A stretch of DNA of 51,543 nucleotides from the NCBI RefSeq assembly GCF_021474425.1, contig NZ_JAKEIP010000037.1, positions 1 through 51,543 of the forward strand, read 5' to 3'. The position numbers and the translations under genes are program-made. The number at the start of each line of letters is the position of its first letter. The stretch's first letter is position 1. Shown one piece after another: positions 1-11,254 of the stretch. Source of the stretch: Streptomyces muensis. GTDB taxonomy: Bacteria; Actinomycetota; Actinomycetes; Streptomycetales; Streptomycetaceae. The notes below the pieces were generated by a model that saw nothing but the letters and a program-made list of their open reading frames with translations, was not told the DNA's origin and did not search any database.

Positions 1-729
1 CGCCGACACCCCCCACCGCTGACCCGCCGCGATCCGCCCCATCAGCCCGCCCAGATACGTCCGCGAGTCCTCGCTGAGCTCCGAGTCCGTCCCGAACACC
101 TGCCGCAACAGCCGGAGTTGATCCTCGGCGGTGGTCTGCGTCAGCCCCCACAGCATCCCGTCACCGCCCTCGGTCCGCGTGAGCCCGAGGCGCTCGTTCG
201 CGGCGTCCAGCCCCTCCGCCTGCCCGATCGCCCGCCACAGCTCCGACGCGGAGGCGTTGTCGCTGCGCTCGATCATCGCGGTCGCGTACGACTTCTCGGT
301 CGCCGTCAGCCGCCGCCCCGCGTCCTGCGCCTGCAGCAGCAGCGCCGCCAGGATGTCGACCTTGACGATGCTCGCCGTGTCGAAGGCACGGTCCCCGTAC
401 GAGGCACTCGCGCCGGACGCCAGGTCCAGCACCGCCACCGACACCTCGACGCCCTCGGGGACGTCCACCGCCTTCATGGCCGTCGTCAGCAACTCGTCGT
501 GGTCCACCGTCGGCCGCGCCACGGACTCCACCGAAACCTCCTCGCTCGCCGACGGCGTCACCGCCGCCGACGATACGGCGCCCGACCCGGAGTGCGCCCG
601 CGCCTGGACGTACACGGTCCCGGCGGCCGTGGCGCCCACGACGGCGACCGTGGCGAGGGCGACGTACACCAGTGAGCGGCTCTTGGCCGGACGAGCGCGG
701 CGACCGCGGCGGGCTCCGGAGAACTCCAT
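1..729 (-). CDS. Class A beta-lactamase-like serine hydrolase, membrane-anchored (3' end outside window)
   Basis: Reading leftward from ATG at 729, the frame stays open to the window edge (243 codons). Residues 1-20 are Arg/Lys-rich and 20-40 form a hydrophobic anchor or signal, followed by a Ser/Ala-rich linker, so the enzyme domain should lie outside the membrane. The domain shows the S-x-x-K nucleophile motif (S120-I-V-K123) and the SDN motif at about 156-158, as in class A beta-lactamases and related penicillin-recognising enzymes. The K-T-G motif would lie beyond the edge. Whether it hydrolyses beta-lactams or is a DD-peptidase-like or inactive relative cannot be told from this fragment. 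Confidence 0.8.
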   Translation of the reverse strand, partial: MEFSGARRGRRARPAKSRSLVYVALATVAVVGATAAGTVYVQARAHSGSGAVSSAAVTPSASEEVSVESVARPTVDHDELLTTAMKAVDVPEGVEVSVAVLDLASGASASYGDRAFDTASIVKVDILAALLLQAQDAGRRLTATEKSYATAMIERSDNASASELWRAIGQAEGLDAANERLGLTRTEGGDGMLWGLTQTTAEDQLRLLRQVFGTDSELSEDSRTYLGGLMGRIAAGQRWGVSA

Positions 730-878
730 GCCGCGATCGTCGGGGCGGCGACTGTGCGGGCCGTTAGACGGACGTTAGATATGTGTCAGGGAAATCTGAG
801 ATTCCGGTGAATCGCGTCACAGCCCGGTTTCCGGGCCCGCACAAGCGCAGCAGCATCCCCCCGATAGGGTCGGTGACC

Positions 879-1610
879 GTGGCGAACAAGAACATTCCCG
901 ACTCTCCCTTCTCCGACGACGACGGCTCCGCCTCCCCCCGGCTGAGCGCCGCGCTCGCCGCCTGGGCCGAGGACCGCACCGCCGAGGGCCCGGTCCTGGA
1001 GGCCCTCAAGGAGGCCCGGCTGCTCGTCCCGGTGGTGGCCGTGCTCGGCGAGGTCGAGGAGGACGAGAACGGACTGCGCCGCGAGAAGACCAGCGACATG
1101 GCCGTACCGACCCTGAAGGCCGGCGGCCGTGTCGCCCTGCCCGCCTTCACGTCCACCGAGTCGCTCGCCCGCTGGGACCCGGCGGCCCGCCCCGTCGCCG
1201 TACCCCTGGCGCAGGCCCTCCAGGCCGCGGCGCACGAGAAGGCGGACACGGTCGTGCTGGACCTGGCAGGGCCGGTGCCGTACGAGCTGACCGGGCGTGC
1301 GCTGCTCGCGCTGGCCGAGGGGCGGACCATGACCGACCCGCTGGCCGACCCGGCCGTACGGGAAGCGGTACGGGCCGCGGTGGCTGCCGAGGCCGCCGTG
1401 CTCAGCGCCCACCTCGGGCCCGGACAGGCCGACGGCACGCTCGCCCTCGTACTGGACGAGTCCGCCGTACCCGCCCGGGCCGCCCGCTCGGTCGCCGAGC
1501 GGCTCGCCGCCGACGAAACACTGAGGGCCCGCCTGGTGCGCGGTCTCGACCTGGCACTGCTGCCGGCCGGGACGACGCCTCCGGGCGAGCCCCTTTACGT
1601 ACGCGGATGA
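879..1610 (+). CDS. SseB-family protein
   Basis: A 243-residue soluble protein. The segment after the acidic N-terminus (region LSAALAAWAEDRT, then VLVPVV-like strands and VALPAFTSTESLARW) matches the SseB N-terminal domain common in actinobacteria. Its biochemical role is not established. Two in-frame GTGs are possible, 873 and 879; I chose 879 because the resulting N-terminus (VANKNIPDS) matches my memory of Streptomyces homologues, and an AGGG tract lies 10-13 bases upstream. It converges on the DUF1844 gene, with 13 bases between the two stops. Confidence 0.8.
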   Translation: MANKNIPDSPFSDDDGSASPRLSAALAAWAEDRTAEGPVLEALKEARLLVPVVAVLGEVEEDENGLRREKTSDMAVPTLKAGGRVALPAFTSTESLARWDPAARPVAVPLAQALQAAAHEKADTVVLDLAGPVPYELTGRALLALAEGRTMTDPLADPAVREAVRAAVAAEAAVLSAHLGPGQADGTLALVLDESAVPARAARSVAERLAADETLRARLVRGLDLALLPAGTTPPGEPLYVRG

Positions 1611-1623
1611 AGCAGCGGATGAA

Positions 1624-1989
1624 CTAGCCGTAGATCGGGCCGGTGTACTTCTCGCCCGGTCCCTGACCCGGCTCGTCCGGGACGATCGACGCCTCGCGGA
1701 AGGCCAGCTGCAGCGACTTCAGTCCGTCGCGCAGCGGCGCCGCGTGGAACGAGCTGATCTCGGTCGTGCTCGCGTCCAGCAGACCGGCCAGGGCGTGTAC
1801 CAGCTTGCGGGCCTCGTCCAGGTCCTTGTGCTTGTCGCCCTCCTCGGTCAGACCGAGCTTCACGGCGGCGGCGCTCATCAGGTTGACGGCGACCGTCACG
1901 ATCACCTCGACGGCGGGGACCTCGGCGATGTCGCGGGTCATCTCGTCGAAGTCGGGAGCCTCGGAAGACTCAGCAGGGGTGTCACTCAT
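1624..1989 (-). CDS. DUF1844 domain-containing protein
   Basis: A 121-residue acidic, mostly helical protein. The core (VEVIVTVAVNLMSAAAVKLG, then DLDEARKLVHALAGLLD) is the DUF1844 pattern found next to infC in actinobacteria. No function is assigned to the family. ATG 1989 (MSDTP) is preferred over the ATG at 1998 because family members begin with this acidic stretch. It is divergent from the infC operon, and the 360-bp interval between them holds the infC leader. Confidence 0.8.
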   Translation of the reverse strand: MSDTPAESSEAPDFDEMTRDIAEVPAVEVIVTVAVNLMSAAAVKLGLTEEGDKHKDLDEARKLVHALAGLLDASTTEISSFHAAPLRDGLKSLQLAFREASIVPDEPGQGPGEKYTGPIYG

Positions 1990-2349
1990 GTCCCACACGA
2001 TAGGCCCAGGTGTAAGCCGATTAGCACCACCCCCGGCTAGCTGCTAACCTTGTGTAACGACCGGCTGGACAGCTACTGCCCAGCCAACAAGTGGAGGCTC
2101 CGACTTCCCACCTGACCGTCCCCCGGGACGGCGGGTCACCCGGTCAGGCGGCCACCATCGTTCCGTACGGACGATGGAGTCGCCCGAAATCGCGCCCCGC
2201 GATCATCGCGGCGGTGCTCCGGCAGTGTTTGGAGCCCCGCCTGTGATCGTCCGGGGCATTTTTTGTGCTTCGGCGCGGTTAGGTCTACGGAAAAGAGACA
2301 TACGCGGCTGTCCGCCAGACCGCCGTGTGGTGCTAACCGAGGAGGATCC
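1990..2349 (+). promoter_or_regulatory. Structured 5' leader of the infC-rpmI-rplT operon
   Basis: A 360-bp non-coding interval. It contains a CCGTCCC/GGGACGG hairpin near 2118-2133, a hairpin around ATCG..CGAT near 2157-2175, a CCGCG-ATCAT-CGCGG hairpin at 2197-2211, and a terminator-like stem-loop with T-tract at 2234-2264, all upstream of infC. I see no convincing upstream ORF with a Shine-Dalgarno site. infC operons are often autoregulated by their products (L20 leader in Bacillus, IF3 in E. coli); this leader does not resemble a sequence I can name. Confidence 0.6.
2234..2264 (+). terminator. Intrinsic terminator/attenuator in the infC leader
   Basis: The perfect 6-bp stem GCCCCG (2234-2239) / CGGGGC (2252-2257) is followed directly by ATTTTTT (2258-2264). 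A uridine run is rare in this genome, so it stands out. The DUF1844 gene upstream is transcribed away, so this cannot simply end a preceding gene; attenuation of infC is the natural reading. Confidence 0.65.
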
Positions 2350-3006
2350 ATCAGCGCCGAGCCCCGCATCAACGACCGGATTCGCGTTCCCGAGGTGCGA
2401 CTTGTCGGTCCCAGTGGCGAGCAGGTGGGCATCGTCCCGCTGGCCAAGGCACTGGAGCTTGCGCAGGAGTACGACCTGGACCTGGTCGAGGTCGCGGCGA
2501 ACGCCCGTCCGCCCGTGTGCAAGCTCATGGACTACGGGAAGTTCAAGTACGAGTCGGCCATGAAGGCCCGTGAGGCGCGCAAGAACCAGGCGCACACGGT
2601 CATCAAGGAGATGAAGCTCCGGCCGAAGATCGACCCGCACGACTATGACACCAAGAAGGGTCACGTCGTCCGGTTCCTCAAGCAGGGCGACAAGGTCAAG
2701 ATCACGATCATGTTCCGTGGTCGCGAGCAGTCCCGGCCCGAGCTGGGCTACCGACTGCTGCAGCGTCTCGCGGAGGACGTCCAGGACCTCGGTTTCGTGG
2801 AGTCGAACCCGAAGCAGGACGGCCGGAACATGATCATGGTTCTCGGTCCGCACAAGAAGAAGACCGAGGCGATGGCCGAGGCCCGCCAGGCGCAGGAAGC
2901 CCGCAAGGCAGAAGCGAAGGCCAACCCCGGCAAGTCGCAGAACGCCGCGGACTCCGAGAACGCCGTGGAGACCGAGGCACCTGCCGAGGCTTCCGCCGAG
3001 GCGTGA
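2350..3006 (+). CDS. infC: Translation initiation factor IF-3, probable ATC start
   Basis: A 218-residue IF-3: N-domain ([14 protein letters not shown]), basic linker, and C-domain ([11 protein letters not shown], then [15 protein letters not shown]), with an Ala/Glu/Lys-rich tail typical of actinobacteria. It binds the 30S subunit and polices start-codon choice. No ATG/GTG/TTG sits at the conserved N-terminus. The AGGAGG at 2340-2345 is followed after four bases by ATC at 2350, giving ISAEPRIND. The only upstream in-frame alternative is a TTG at 2263, inside the terminator T-tract and without a ribosome site. IF-3 genes use rare starts (AUU in E. coli) for autoregulation. First gene of the rpmI-rplT operon. 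Confidence 0.95.
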   Translation: MSAEPRINDRIRVPEVRLVGPSGEQVGIVPLAKALELAQEYDLDLVEVAANARPPVCKLMDYGKFKYESAMKAREARKNQAHTVIKEMKLRPKIDPHDYDTKKGHVVRFLKQGDKVKITIMFRGREQSRPELGYRLLQRLAEDVQDLGFVESNPKQDGRNMIMVLGPHKKKTEAMAEARQAQEARKAEAKANPGKSQNAADSENAVETEAPAEASAEA

Positions 3007-3117
3007 TCCCGGGGGACGCGAGTCCCCAGGACGTAATCGATACAAAGAACGACGTTCCACCGTGCCCGGTTTCACGACCGGGCACCGGAACGCCACCGAC
3101 GAGGAGAGAACGGCGCT

Positions 3118-3312
3118 ATGCCGAAGAACAAGTCGCACAGCGGTGCCAGCAAGCGCTTCAAGATCACCGGCTCCGGCAAGGTGCTCCGTGAGCGCGCCGG
3201 CAAGCGCCACTACCTCGAGCACAAGCCGTCGACCTTGACGCGCCGCCTCACCGGCAACGCCGAGATGGCCCCGGGCGACGCCAAGAAGATCAAGAAGCTT
3301 CTCGGCAAGTGA
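3118..3312 (+). CDS. rpmI: 50S ribosomal protein L35
   Basis: A 64-residue basic protein beginning [20 protein letters not shown], the standard L35 N-terminus. GGAGAG lies about 10 bases before the ATG. It sits 111 bp after infC; that gap carries a hairpin TGCCCGG/CCGGGCA near 3062-3084 that may modulate translation or processing. Large-subunit component, co-transcribed with infC and rplT. Confidence 0.97.
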   Translation: MPKNKSHSGASKRFKITGSGKVLRERAGKRHYLEHKPSTLTRRLTGNAEMAPGDAKKIKKLLGK

Positions 3313-3423
3313 CGTACCCGGCGCTTGATCGTCCGATCGATCCGCGCCGTACGTCTGGACCGGGACCCAATCGTTTCCGGGCCGTGTGAGTCCAACCGCG
3401 GCCCCGCTACAAGGAGTTAAAAA

Positions 3424-3807
3424 GTGGCACGCGTCAAGCGGGCAGTGAACGCCCACAAGAAGCGCCGGGCGATCCTCGAGCAGGCCTCCGGCTACCGCGG
3501 TCAGCGTTCGCGCCTGTACCGCAAGGCCAAGGAGCAGGTCACCCACTCGCTGGTCTACAACTACAACGACCGCAAGAAGCGCAAGGGTGACTTCCGCCAG
3601 CTGTGGATCCAGCGCATCAATGCCGCTGCCCGCGCCAACGGCATCACCTACAACCGCTTCATCCAGGGTCTGAAGGCCGCGAACGTCGAGGTCGACCGCA
3701 AGATCCTGGCCGAGCTGGCCGTCAACGACGCGGGCGCCTTCGCGGCGCTGGTCGAGGTCGCCCAGAAGGCGCTGCCGAGCGACGTCAACGCCCCCAAGGC
3801 GGCCTGA
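3424..3807 (+). CDS. rplT: 50S ribosomal protein L20
   Basis: A 127-residue L20 with the typical [20 protein letters not shown] start and the C-terminal [18 protein letters not shown] region. GTG start at 3424 with AAGGAG at 3411-3416. Large-subunit assembly protein, and in some bacteria a repressor of this operon. Last gene before the terminator at 3842. Confidence 0.97.
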   Translation: MARVKRAVNAHKKRRAILEQASGYRGQRSRLYRKAKEQVTHSLVYNYNDRKKRKGDFRQLWIQRINAAARANGITYNRFIQGLKAANVEVDRKILAELAVNDAGAFAALVEVAQKALPSDVNAPKAA

Positions 3808-3841
3808 CCGCTGCGCTCGGCTCGAGCCGACGTGACTGAAG

Positions 3842-3872
3842 GGACCCGCAGGCCGAGGAGGTCTGCGGGTCC
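3842..3872 (+). terminator. Terminator of infC-rpmI-rplT
   Basis: A 10-bp perfect stem GGACCCGCAG (3842-3851) / CTGCGGGTCC (3863-3872), 34 bp after the rplT stop. There is no strong T-run, as is usual in Streptomyces. Confidence 0.7.
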
Positions 3873-3911
3873 TGCTGTGTCCGTGAACCTCAGAACTCCA
3901 AGGTGAACCCC

Positions 3912-4760
<849 letters not shown>

Positions 4761-4813
4761 TAGGGTGACCAGCTCGGGGGCCCCAAAGCCGTCGTGAGAG
4801 GTGGGGTACGGGG

Positions 4814-5950
4814 ATGAGTGTCGGCACGAGCGGCGCGCCGGGGGCACGTCAGGTGCGGCGGCCGTCCGCGTCCCGGCCCGGTGACCTCGCCGAGCTCGGA
4901 ATCGATCCCGACGACCTGCCCGACGGCCTCGTCGTCGCCGACGAGCAGGGGCACGTCGTCTGCTTCAACGCCGCCGCCGAGCGCATCACCGCCGTCCGTG
5001 CCGCCGACGCCCTCGGGCAGCGACTGGAGAAGGCCCTGCCGTTAGAGGACCTGGAGGGGCGGCGCTGGTGGCAGCTGACCGACCCGTACGGCGGGCTGGC
5101 GATCAGGCGCAGGCAGCCCGAGCGGAACCTGCTGCTCCCCGGCGGACGTGAGGTCCTCGTCTCCGTGCGGTACGTCCGTACCGAGCCGACCGGGCCCGTC
5201 CGTCGTGTCGTCGTCTCGCTGCGCGACACCGAGGCCCGCCGCCGTACCGAACGCTCGCACGCCGAGCTGATCGCCACCGTCGCCCACGAGCTGCGCTCGC
5301 CGCTCACCTCCGTCAAGGGCTTCACGGCGACGCTGCTGGCCAAGTGGGCACGGTTCACCGACGACCAGAAGCGGCTGATGCTGGAGACCGTCGACGCCGA
5401 CGCCGACCGGGTCACCCGGCTCATCGCCGAGCTGCTCGACATCTCGCGGATCGACAGCGGGCGCCTTGAGGTGCGACGCCAGCCCGTCGACATCGGCGCG
5501 GCCGTCGGGCGGCACATCCAGGCGTACGTCGCCGCCGGGCAGCCCGCCGACCGGTTCCTGCTGCGGATCGAGCAGCCGCTGCCCGATCTGTGGGCCGACC
5601 CCGACAAGATCGACCAGGTGCTCAGCAACCTCATCGAAAATGCCGTGCGGCACGGCGACGGAACGGTCACCATTGACATCACGGCCACGGCGTCCCCGCG
5701 CGAGGACGAGGACACCGGCACGTCGATCACAGTGAGCGACGAGGGGCCCGGCATCCCGGAGGAGTCCATGAACCGCGTCTTCACCCGCTTCTGGCGGGGC
5801 AGCAAGCGCGGCGGCACGGGCCTCGGGCTCTACATCGTCAAGGGCATCGTCGAGGCACACGGCGGCGCCGTGGAGGTCGGCCGCGCCCCCGGCGGCGGCG
5901 CGCAGTTCCGATTTACGTTGCCCGTGGCGGCACCCGCCTTCATGGCGTAG
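4814..5950 (+). CDS. Orphan PAS-domain sensor histidine kinase, soluble
   Basis: A 378-residue protein. PAS domain at about 35-140 (DGLVVADEQGHVVCFNAAAERIT), then a dimerisation/H-box (HELRSPLTSVKGF) and an ATPase domain with N-box (LIENAVRHGDG), G1 (DEGPGIP) and G2 (GGTGLGLYIVKGI). I see no transmembrane segment, so it should sense an intracellular signal. No response regulator lies next to it in this window. ATG 4814 follows GGGG. It lies between the methyltransferase and pheS in the same direction. Confidence 0.93.
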   Translation: MSVGTSGAPGARQVRRPSASRPGDLAELGIDPDDLPDGLVVADEQGHVVCFNAAAERITAVRAADALGQRLEKALPLEDLEGRRWWQLTDPYGGLAIRRRQPERNLLLPGGREVLVSVRYVRTEPTGPVRRVVVSLRDTEARRRTERSHAELIATVAHELRSPLTSVKGFTATLLAKWARFTDDQKRLMLETVDADADRVTRLIAELLDISRIDSGRLEVRRQPVDIGAAVGRHIQAYVAAGQPADRFLLRIEQPLPDLWADPDKIDQVLSNLIENAVRHGDGTVTIDITATASPREDEDTGTSITVSDEGPGIPEESMNRVFTRFWRGSKRGGTGLGLYIVKGIVEAHGGAVEVGRAPGGGAQFRFTLPVAAPAFMA

Positions 5951-6026
5951 GGCACCACGGGCGCATTCGCGTTCCTCAACCCCGTTAGACTCGGCCTTTG
6001 GCACCTTTGTGTCCCAAAATCCGTGA

Positions 6027-7207
<1,181 letters not shown>

Positions 7208-7208
<1 letters not shown>

Positions 7209-9721
7209 TGCGGGTCCCGCTTTCTTGGCTGCGGGAGTACGTCGACCTGCCGGCCACCGAAACCGGCCGTGACGTCCAGGCCAAGCTCATTTCCGCAGGT
7301 CTCGAGGTCGAGACCGTCGAGCAGCTCGGCGACGGCCTCAAGGGCCCGCTCGTCGTCGGCCAGGTGCTGACCATCGAGGAGCTGACGGAGTTCAAGAAGC
7401 CGATCCGCTTCTGCACCGTCGACGTCGGCCAGGCCAACGGCACCGGCGAGCCCCAGGAGCTCATCTGCGGCGCCCGGAACTTCGCCGTCGGCGACAAGGT
7501 CGTGATCGTCCTCCCCGGTGCCGTGCTGCCCGGCGGATTCGCGATCAGCGCCCGCAAGACCTACGGCCGCACCTCCCACGGCATGATCTGCTCCAGCTCC
7601 GAGCTGGGCATGGGCGACGACGGCACGCACGGCATCATCGTGCTGCCCCCGGAGACCGAGGTCGGCAAGGACGCCATCGAGCTGCTCGAGCTGGTCGACG
7701 AGGTCCTGGACATCGCCGTCACCGCCAACCGCGGCGACTGTCTGTCCATCCGCGGCGTCGCCCGCGAGACCGCCATCGCCTACGGCCTGCCGCTGCGCGA
7801 CCCCGCGCTGCTCGACGTGCCGGGGCCGAACGCCTTCGGCTACCCGGTGCAGGTCTCGGACCCGATGGGCTGCGACCGCTTCACCGCCCGCACGGTGACC
7901 GGCCTCAGCCCCGAGGCCCGCTCCCCGATCTGGCTCCAGCGGCGCCTGCAGAAGGTCGGCATGCGCCCGATCTCGCTCGCCGTCGACGTCACCAACTACG
8001 TGATGATGGAGCTCGGCCAGCCGCTGCACGCGTACGACCGGGGGCTTGTCCAGGGCACGATCGGTGTCCGGCGCGCCGAGGAGGGCGAGAAGATCGTCAC
8101 CCTCGACGGCGTCGAGCGGAAGCTGCACGCCGAGGACCTGGTCATCACCGACGAGCGCGGCCCCATCGGCCTCGCGGGCGTGATGGGCGGCGCCAACACG
8201 GAGATCGCGGATCACGAGGACGTCGAGAACGCCTCGACCGAGATCGTCATCGAGGCCGCGCACTTCGACCAGGTCGCCATCGCGCGCACGGCCCGCCGCC
8301 ACAAGCTGTCCTCGGAGGCGTCCCGCCGCTTCGAGCGAGGCGTCGACCCGGCCGCCGCCGCGGCCGCCGCCCAGCGCACGGTCGACCTGCTGGTGCTGCT
8401 CGCGGGCGGCACCGCCGATGCCGGTGTCACCGAGGTCGTCACACCGTCCGCGCCGCACACCATCACCGTCCCGGCCGACCACCCCGACAAGGTCGCCGGC
8501 GTCGAGTACGGCCGCGAGACCGTCGTACGGCGACTGCAGCAGATCGGCTGCGACGTGTACGGGCAGGACGAGCTGATCGTCACCGTGCCGTCCTGGCGGC
8601 CCGACCTGCTGGAGCCGAACGACCTGGCCGAAGAGGTCATCCGCCTCGAGGGCTACGAGAACCTGCCCTCCACGCTGCCCAAGCCGCCGTCCGGCCGGGG
8701 CCTGACCCACCGCCAGCGGCTGCACCGCAGGGTCGGCCGCGCGCTGGCCGGCGCCGGCTATGTCGAGGCTCCGAACTACCCCTTCGTCAGCGAGCAGGTC
8801 TTCGACCAGCTCGGCCTGGCCGCCGACGACCCGGCCCGCCGTGTCGTCAAGCTGGTCAACCCGCTCAACGACGAGGAGCCCGCGCTCCGTACGTCGCTGC
8901 TGCCCGGTCTGCTCGGCGCGCTGCGCCGCAACGACGGGCGGGGCTCGCACGACCTGGCGCTGTTCGAGACCGGTCTGGTCTTCCAGCCGCGCGAGGAGCA
9001 GCGCGTCGCCGGGCACCTGCCCGTCGACCGCCGTCCGACCGACGAGGAGATCGCCGCCCTCGACGCCGTGCTGCCCGAGCAGCCGCGCCACGTCGCCGTC
9101 GTGCTCGCCGGCGCGCTGGAGCGGACCGGCTGGTGGGGCAAGGGCCGTCCGGCCGACTGGGCCGACGCGGTCGAGGCGGCGCGTGGCGTCGCGCGGGAGG
9201 CCGGGGCCGAGCTGATCGTGCGGGCCGGGCAGTACGGGCCGTGGCACCCCGGGCGGTGCGCCGAGCTGGCGATCACCGTCGACGGTGCCGAGCGGGTCGT
9301 CGGGCACGCCGGTGAGCTGCACCCGCGGGTGCTCAAGGCGCTGGGGCTGCCTGCGCGTACCTGTGCGATGGAGCTGGACCTGGACGCCCTGGAGCGGGTC
9401 GGGGACGGTGTGCCGCAGGCGCCGAGCATCTCGACGTTCCCGGTCGCCACGCAGGATGTCGCCCTCGTGGTCGACAAGCCGGTGCCGGCCGCGGAGGTCG
9501 AGGCGGCGTTGCGTGCGGGGGCGGGTGAACTTCTCGAGGGGATCCGGCTGTTCGACGTGTACGTCAATGACGACCAGCTCGGTGATGGGAAGAAGTCGCT
9601 CGCGTATGCGTTGCGCTTCCGCGCGGGGGACCGGACGTTGACGGTGGATGAGGCTTCGGCGGCCAGGGACGCTGCGGTTGCCCTTGCCGGGGAGCGTACG
9701 GGGGCTGTCCTGAGGGGCTAG
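7208..9721 (+). CDS. pheT: Phenylalanyl-tRNA synthetase beta subunit
   Basis: An 837-residue subunit beginning [16 protein letters not shown]. Order: N-terminal tRNA-binding OB fold (about 45-150, [15 protein letters not shown]), B3/B4 editing domain ([21 protein letters not shown]), B5 domain, catalytic-like core and C-terminal anticodon-binding FDX-ACB domain ([20 protein letters not shown]). Full length for the bacterial family. A dispersed repeat copy lies 30-70 bp after the stop. Confidence 0.98.
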
Positions 9722-9750
9722 TCGCCGTGGGGGACTGGGCGGTTCACCGG

Positions 9751-9793
9751 CTGCGGGTTCGTCGTGGCTGGTCGCGCAGTTCCCCGCGCCCCT
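9751..9793 (-). repeat. Dispersed 3'-end repeat, copy A (short form)
   Basis: Reverse-oriented core at 9773-9792 plus the flanking GACCAGCCAC...CCCGCAG arm, starting 30 bp after the pheT stop. It matches the core of copies D-G exactly. Confidence 0.85.
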
Positions 9794-9939
9794 AAAAGAA
9801 GCGTGTTGTAGTCACCTCACTCAATAGGGTGACTTCTCTGGGTGATCTGGTACTTCCGGGTCATCCCCCGACAGAATCGGACCGGCCTTTCGGGGTCGGT
9901 CCGTTCTGCGTTGTCAGGGCCTATTGGGGGGCCATCGGC

Positions 9940-10998
9940 ATGTTCCGCATCAAGGGTCGGGTTCCCCGCAAGGCGCTCGCGTGGGGGCTGCCCACCGCAT
10001 GGGGCGCGATGGCGATCTCGTACAAGCTGGCCTGTCCGCTGGCGCAGGAGGACAGCCTCGGGGCACGGGTCGTCACCAGTGCCGTGTTCTTCGCCGTCGG
10101 CACGGGGCTGATCGTGCACGTCCGGCAGGCTCTGCTGCGTGAACTCCGGCAAGTGCGCAAGGTCGCCGGGGCCGCGCAGAGTGCGTTGCTGCGGCCGTTG
10201 CCCTCGCGCGTGGACGGGCTGAACGTCGCGGCCGCCCAGCTCTCGGCGGATCGCAGTGCCTGTGTCGGCGGCGACCTGTACGAGGTCATCGCCACCGAGC
10301 ACGGCGTACGGGCGGTGATGGGCGACGTACGCGGCCATGGCATCGCCGCCCTCGGCACGGTCGCCGCCGTCCTCGGCAGCTTCCGCGAGGCCGTCCATGA
10401 CGAACCCGGTCTGGACGGGGTGCTGCGCAGACTGGATCGGGCTCTGGCCAGGTATCTGAGCGAGCGGGCGTGCGACGAGGAGGAGTTCGTCACGGTACTG
10501 CTGCTTGAGTTTGGCCGCGACGGCGAGATCATTGCACTCAACTGCGGCCATCCCTGGCCGTACGTAGTGAGCGATCGAGGCGTCGAAAGTCTCACCGGAG
10601 CAGAGCCTCTCCCACCCCTCGGCCTCTTCCCCCTCCCGACGGAGCTGACCCCGCTGCCCTGCGGCCGCCTACGGGCCGGCGATTCCCTGGTTCTGTACAC
10701 GGACGGAATCGAGGACGCGAGGGACGTGCGAGGCCGGTTCTTTCCCCTGCAAGCCGCTCTCATCGACGCCGTACGCCTTCATCCCATCACCCCACAGACG
10801 ATCCTGCGCACCCTTTTCACAGCCCTCATTCGCCACACAGGTGGAAGGCAGGCAGACGACATAGCACTACTGGTCCTACGGAACGACCGAACTCCGGTGC
10901 AGTGCACACCCTTAGGGGCGCGGGGCTGTGACATAGGCGGCTCCGCCGCCGGGGCGCGACCAGCCACAACGAACCCGCAGCCGTCCAACCACCTCTGA
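9940..10998 (+). CDS. SpoIIE/PP2C-type serine/threonine phosphatase, membrane
   Basis: A 352-residue protein. Two hydrophobic segments near the N-terminus (about 12-34 and 45-65) are followed by a PP2C domain with metal-binding signatures CVGGDLYEV and GDVRGHG and a C-terminal TGGRQADDIALLVL. This RsbU-like family dephosphorylates anti-anti-sigma or similar proteins in stress signalling; the target is unknown here. ATG 9940 follows a G-run, and family resemblance starts there, although the frame is open upstream to 9829. The last 28 codons run through dispersed repeat copy B, so the C-terminal tail after VLRNDRTPVQ is repeat-derived. Confidence 0.88.
   Translation: MFRIKGRVPRKALAWGLPTAWGAMAISYKLACPLAQEDSLGARVVTSAVFFAVGTGLIVHVRQALLRELRQVRKVAGAAQSALLRPLPSRVDGLNVAAAQLSADRSACVGGDLYEVIATEHGVRAVMGDVRGHGIAALGTVAAVLGSFREAVHDEPGLDGVLRRLDRALARYLSERACDEEEFVTVLLLEFGRDGEIIALNCGHPWPYVVSDRGVESLTGAEPLPPLGLFPLPTELTPLPCGRLRAGDSLVLYTDGIEDARDVRGRFFPLQAALIDAVRLHPITPQTILRTLFTALIRHTGGRQADDIALLVLRNDRTPVQCTPLGARGCDIGGSAAGARPATTNPQPSNHL
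10914..10980 (+). repeat. Dispersed 3'-end repeat, copy B (long form)
   Basis: Begins AGGGGCGCGGGGCTG, has an internal GGCGGC/GCCGCC hairpin, then GCGCGACCAGCCACAACG and CCCGCAG. It lies inside the 3' end of the phosphatase gene, ahead of its stop at 10996-10998. Copy C has the same long architecture. Confidence 0.8.
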
Positions 10999-11189
10999 CA
11001 CAACGGCGATCAGACGCCATCCGCCCAGCCACGGAGTGTCGGGCAGGCAGCTGGGCGGACGGCGCGGATGCGGGCCGCCGCACTGTTCGAGGGGGAGCCG
11101 GCGGCCCGGCCGGCCTCTTGCGAGGCATTTCAGTCAACCGGTTGGAAACTCTCCGCGACAGCGCGCGCACGCTGCGGATTCGAGCACTC

Positions 11190-11223
11190 CGTTCACACCC
11201 CGTGTGAAGCGGTTCGCACTACT
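11190..11223 (+). promoter_or_regulatory. Candidate operator/promoter of the TPR regulator
   Basis: A perfect dyad TTCACAC-CCC-GTGTGAA (11190-11206) sits about 12 bp ahead of a -10-like TACTCT (11218-11223), overlapping the expected -35 region. It suits an autoregulator site for the gene starting at 11255. The rest of the 256-bp gap (10999-11254) shows nothing else I can support. Confidence 0.45.
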
Positions 11224-11254
11224 CTGACGGCACCGAGCCACCCGGGGGGCATAC

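Noticed and set aside
2203..3546. Antisense frame across infC-rpmI-rplT
   Set aside because: It overlaps three certain genes and has no domain or ribosome site.
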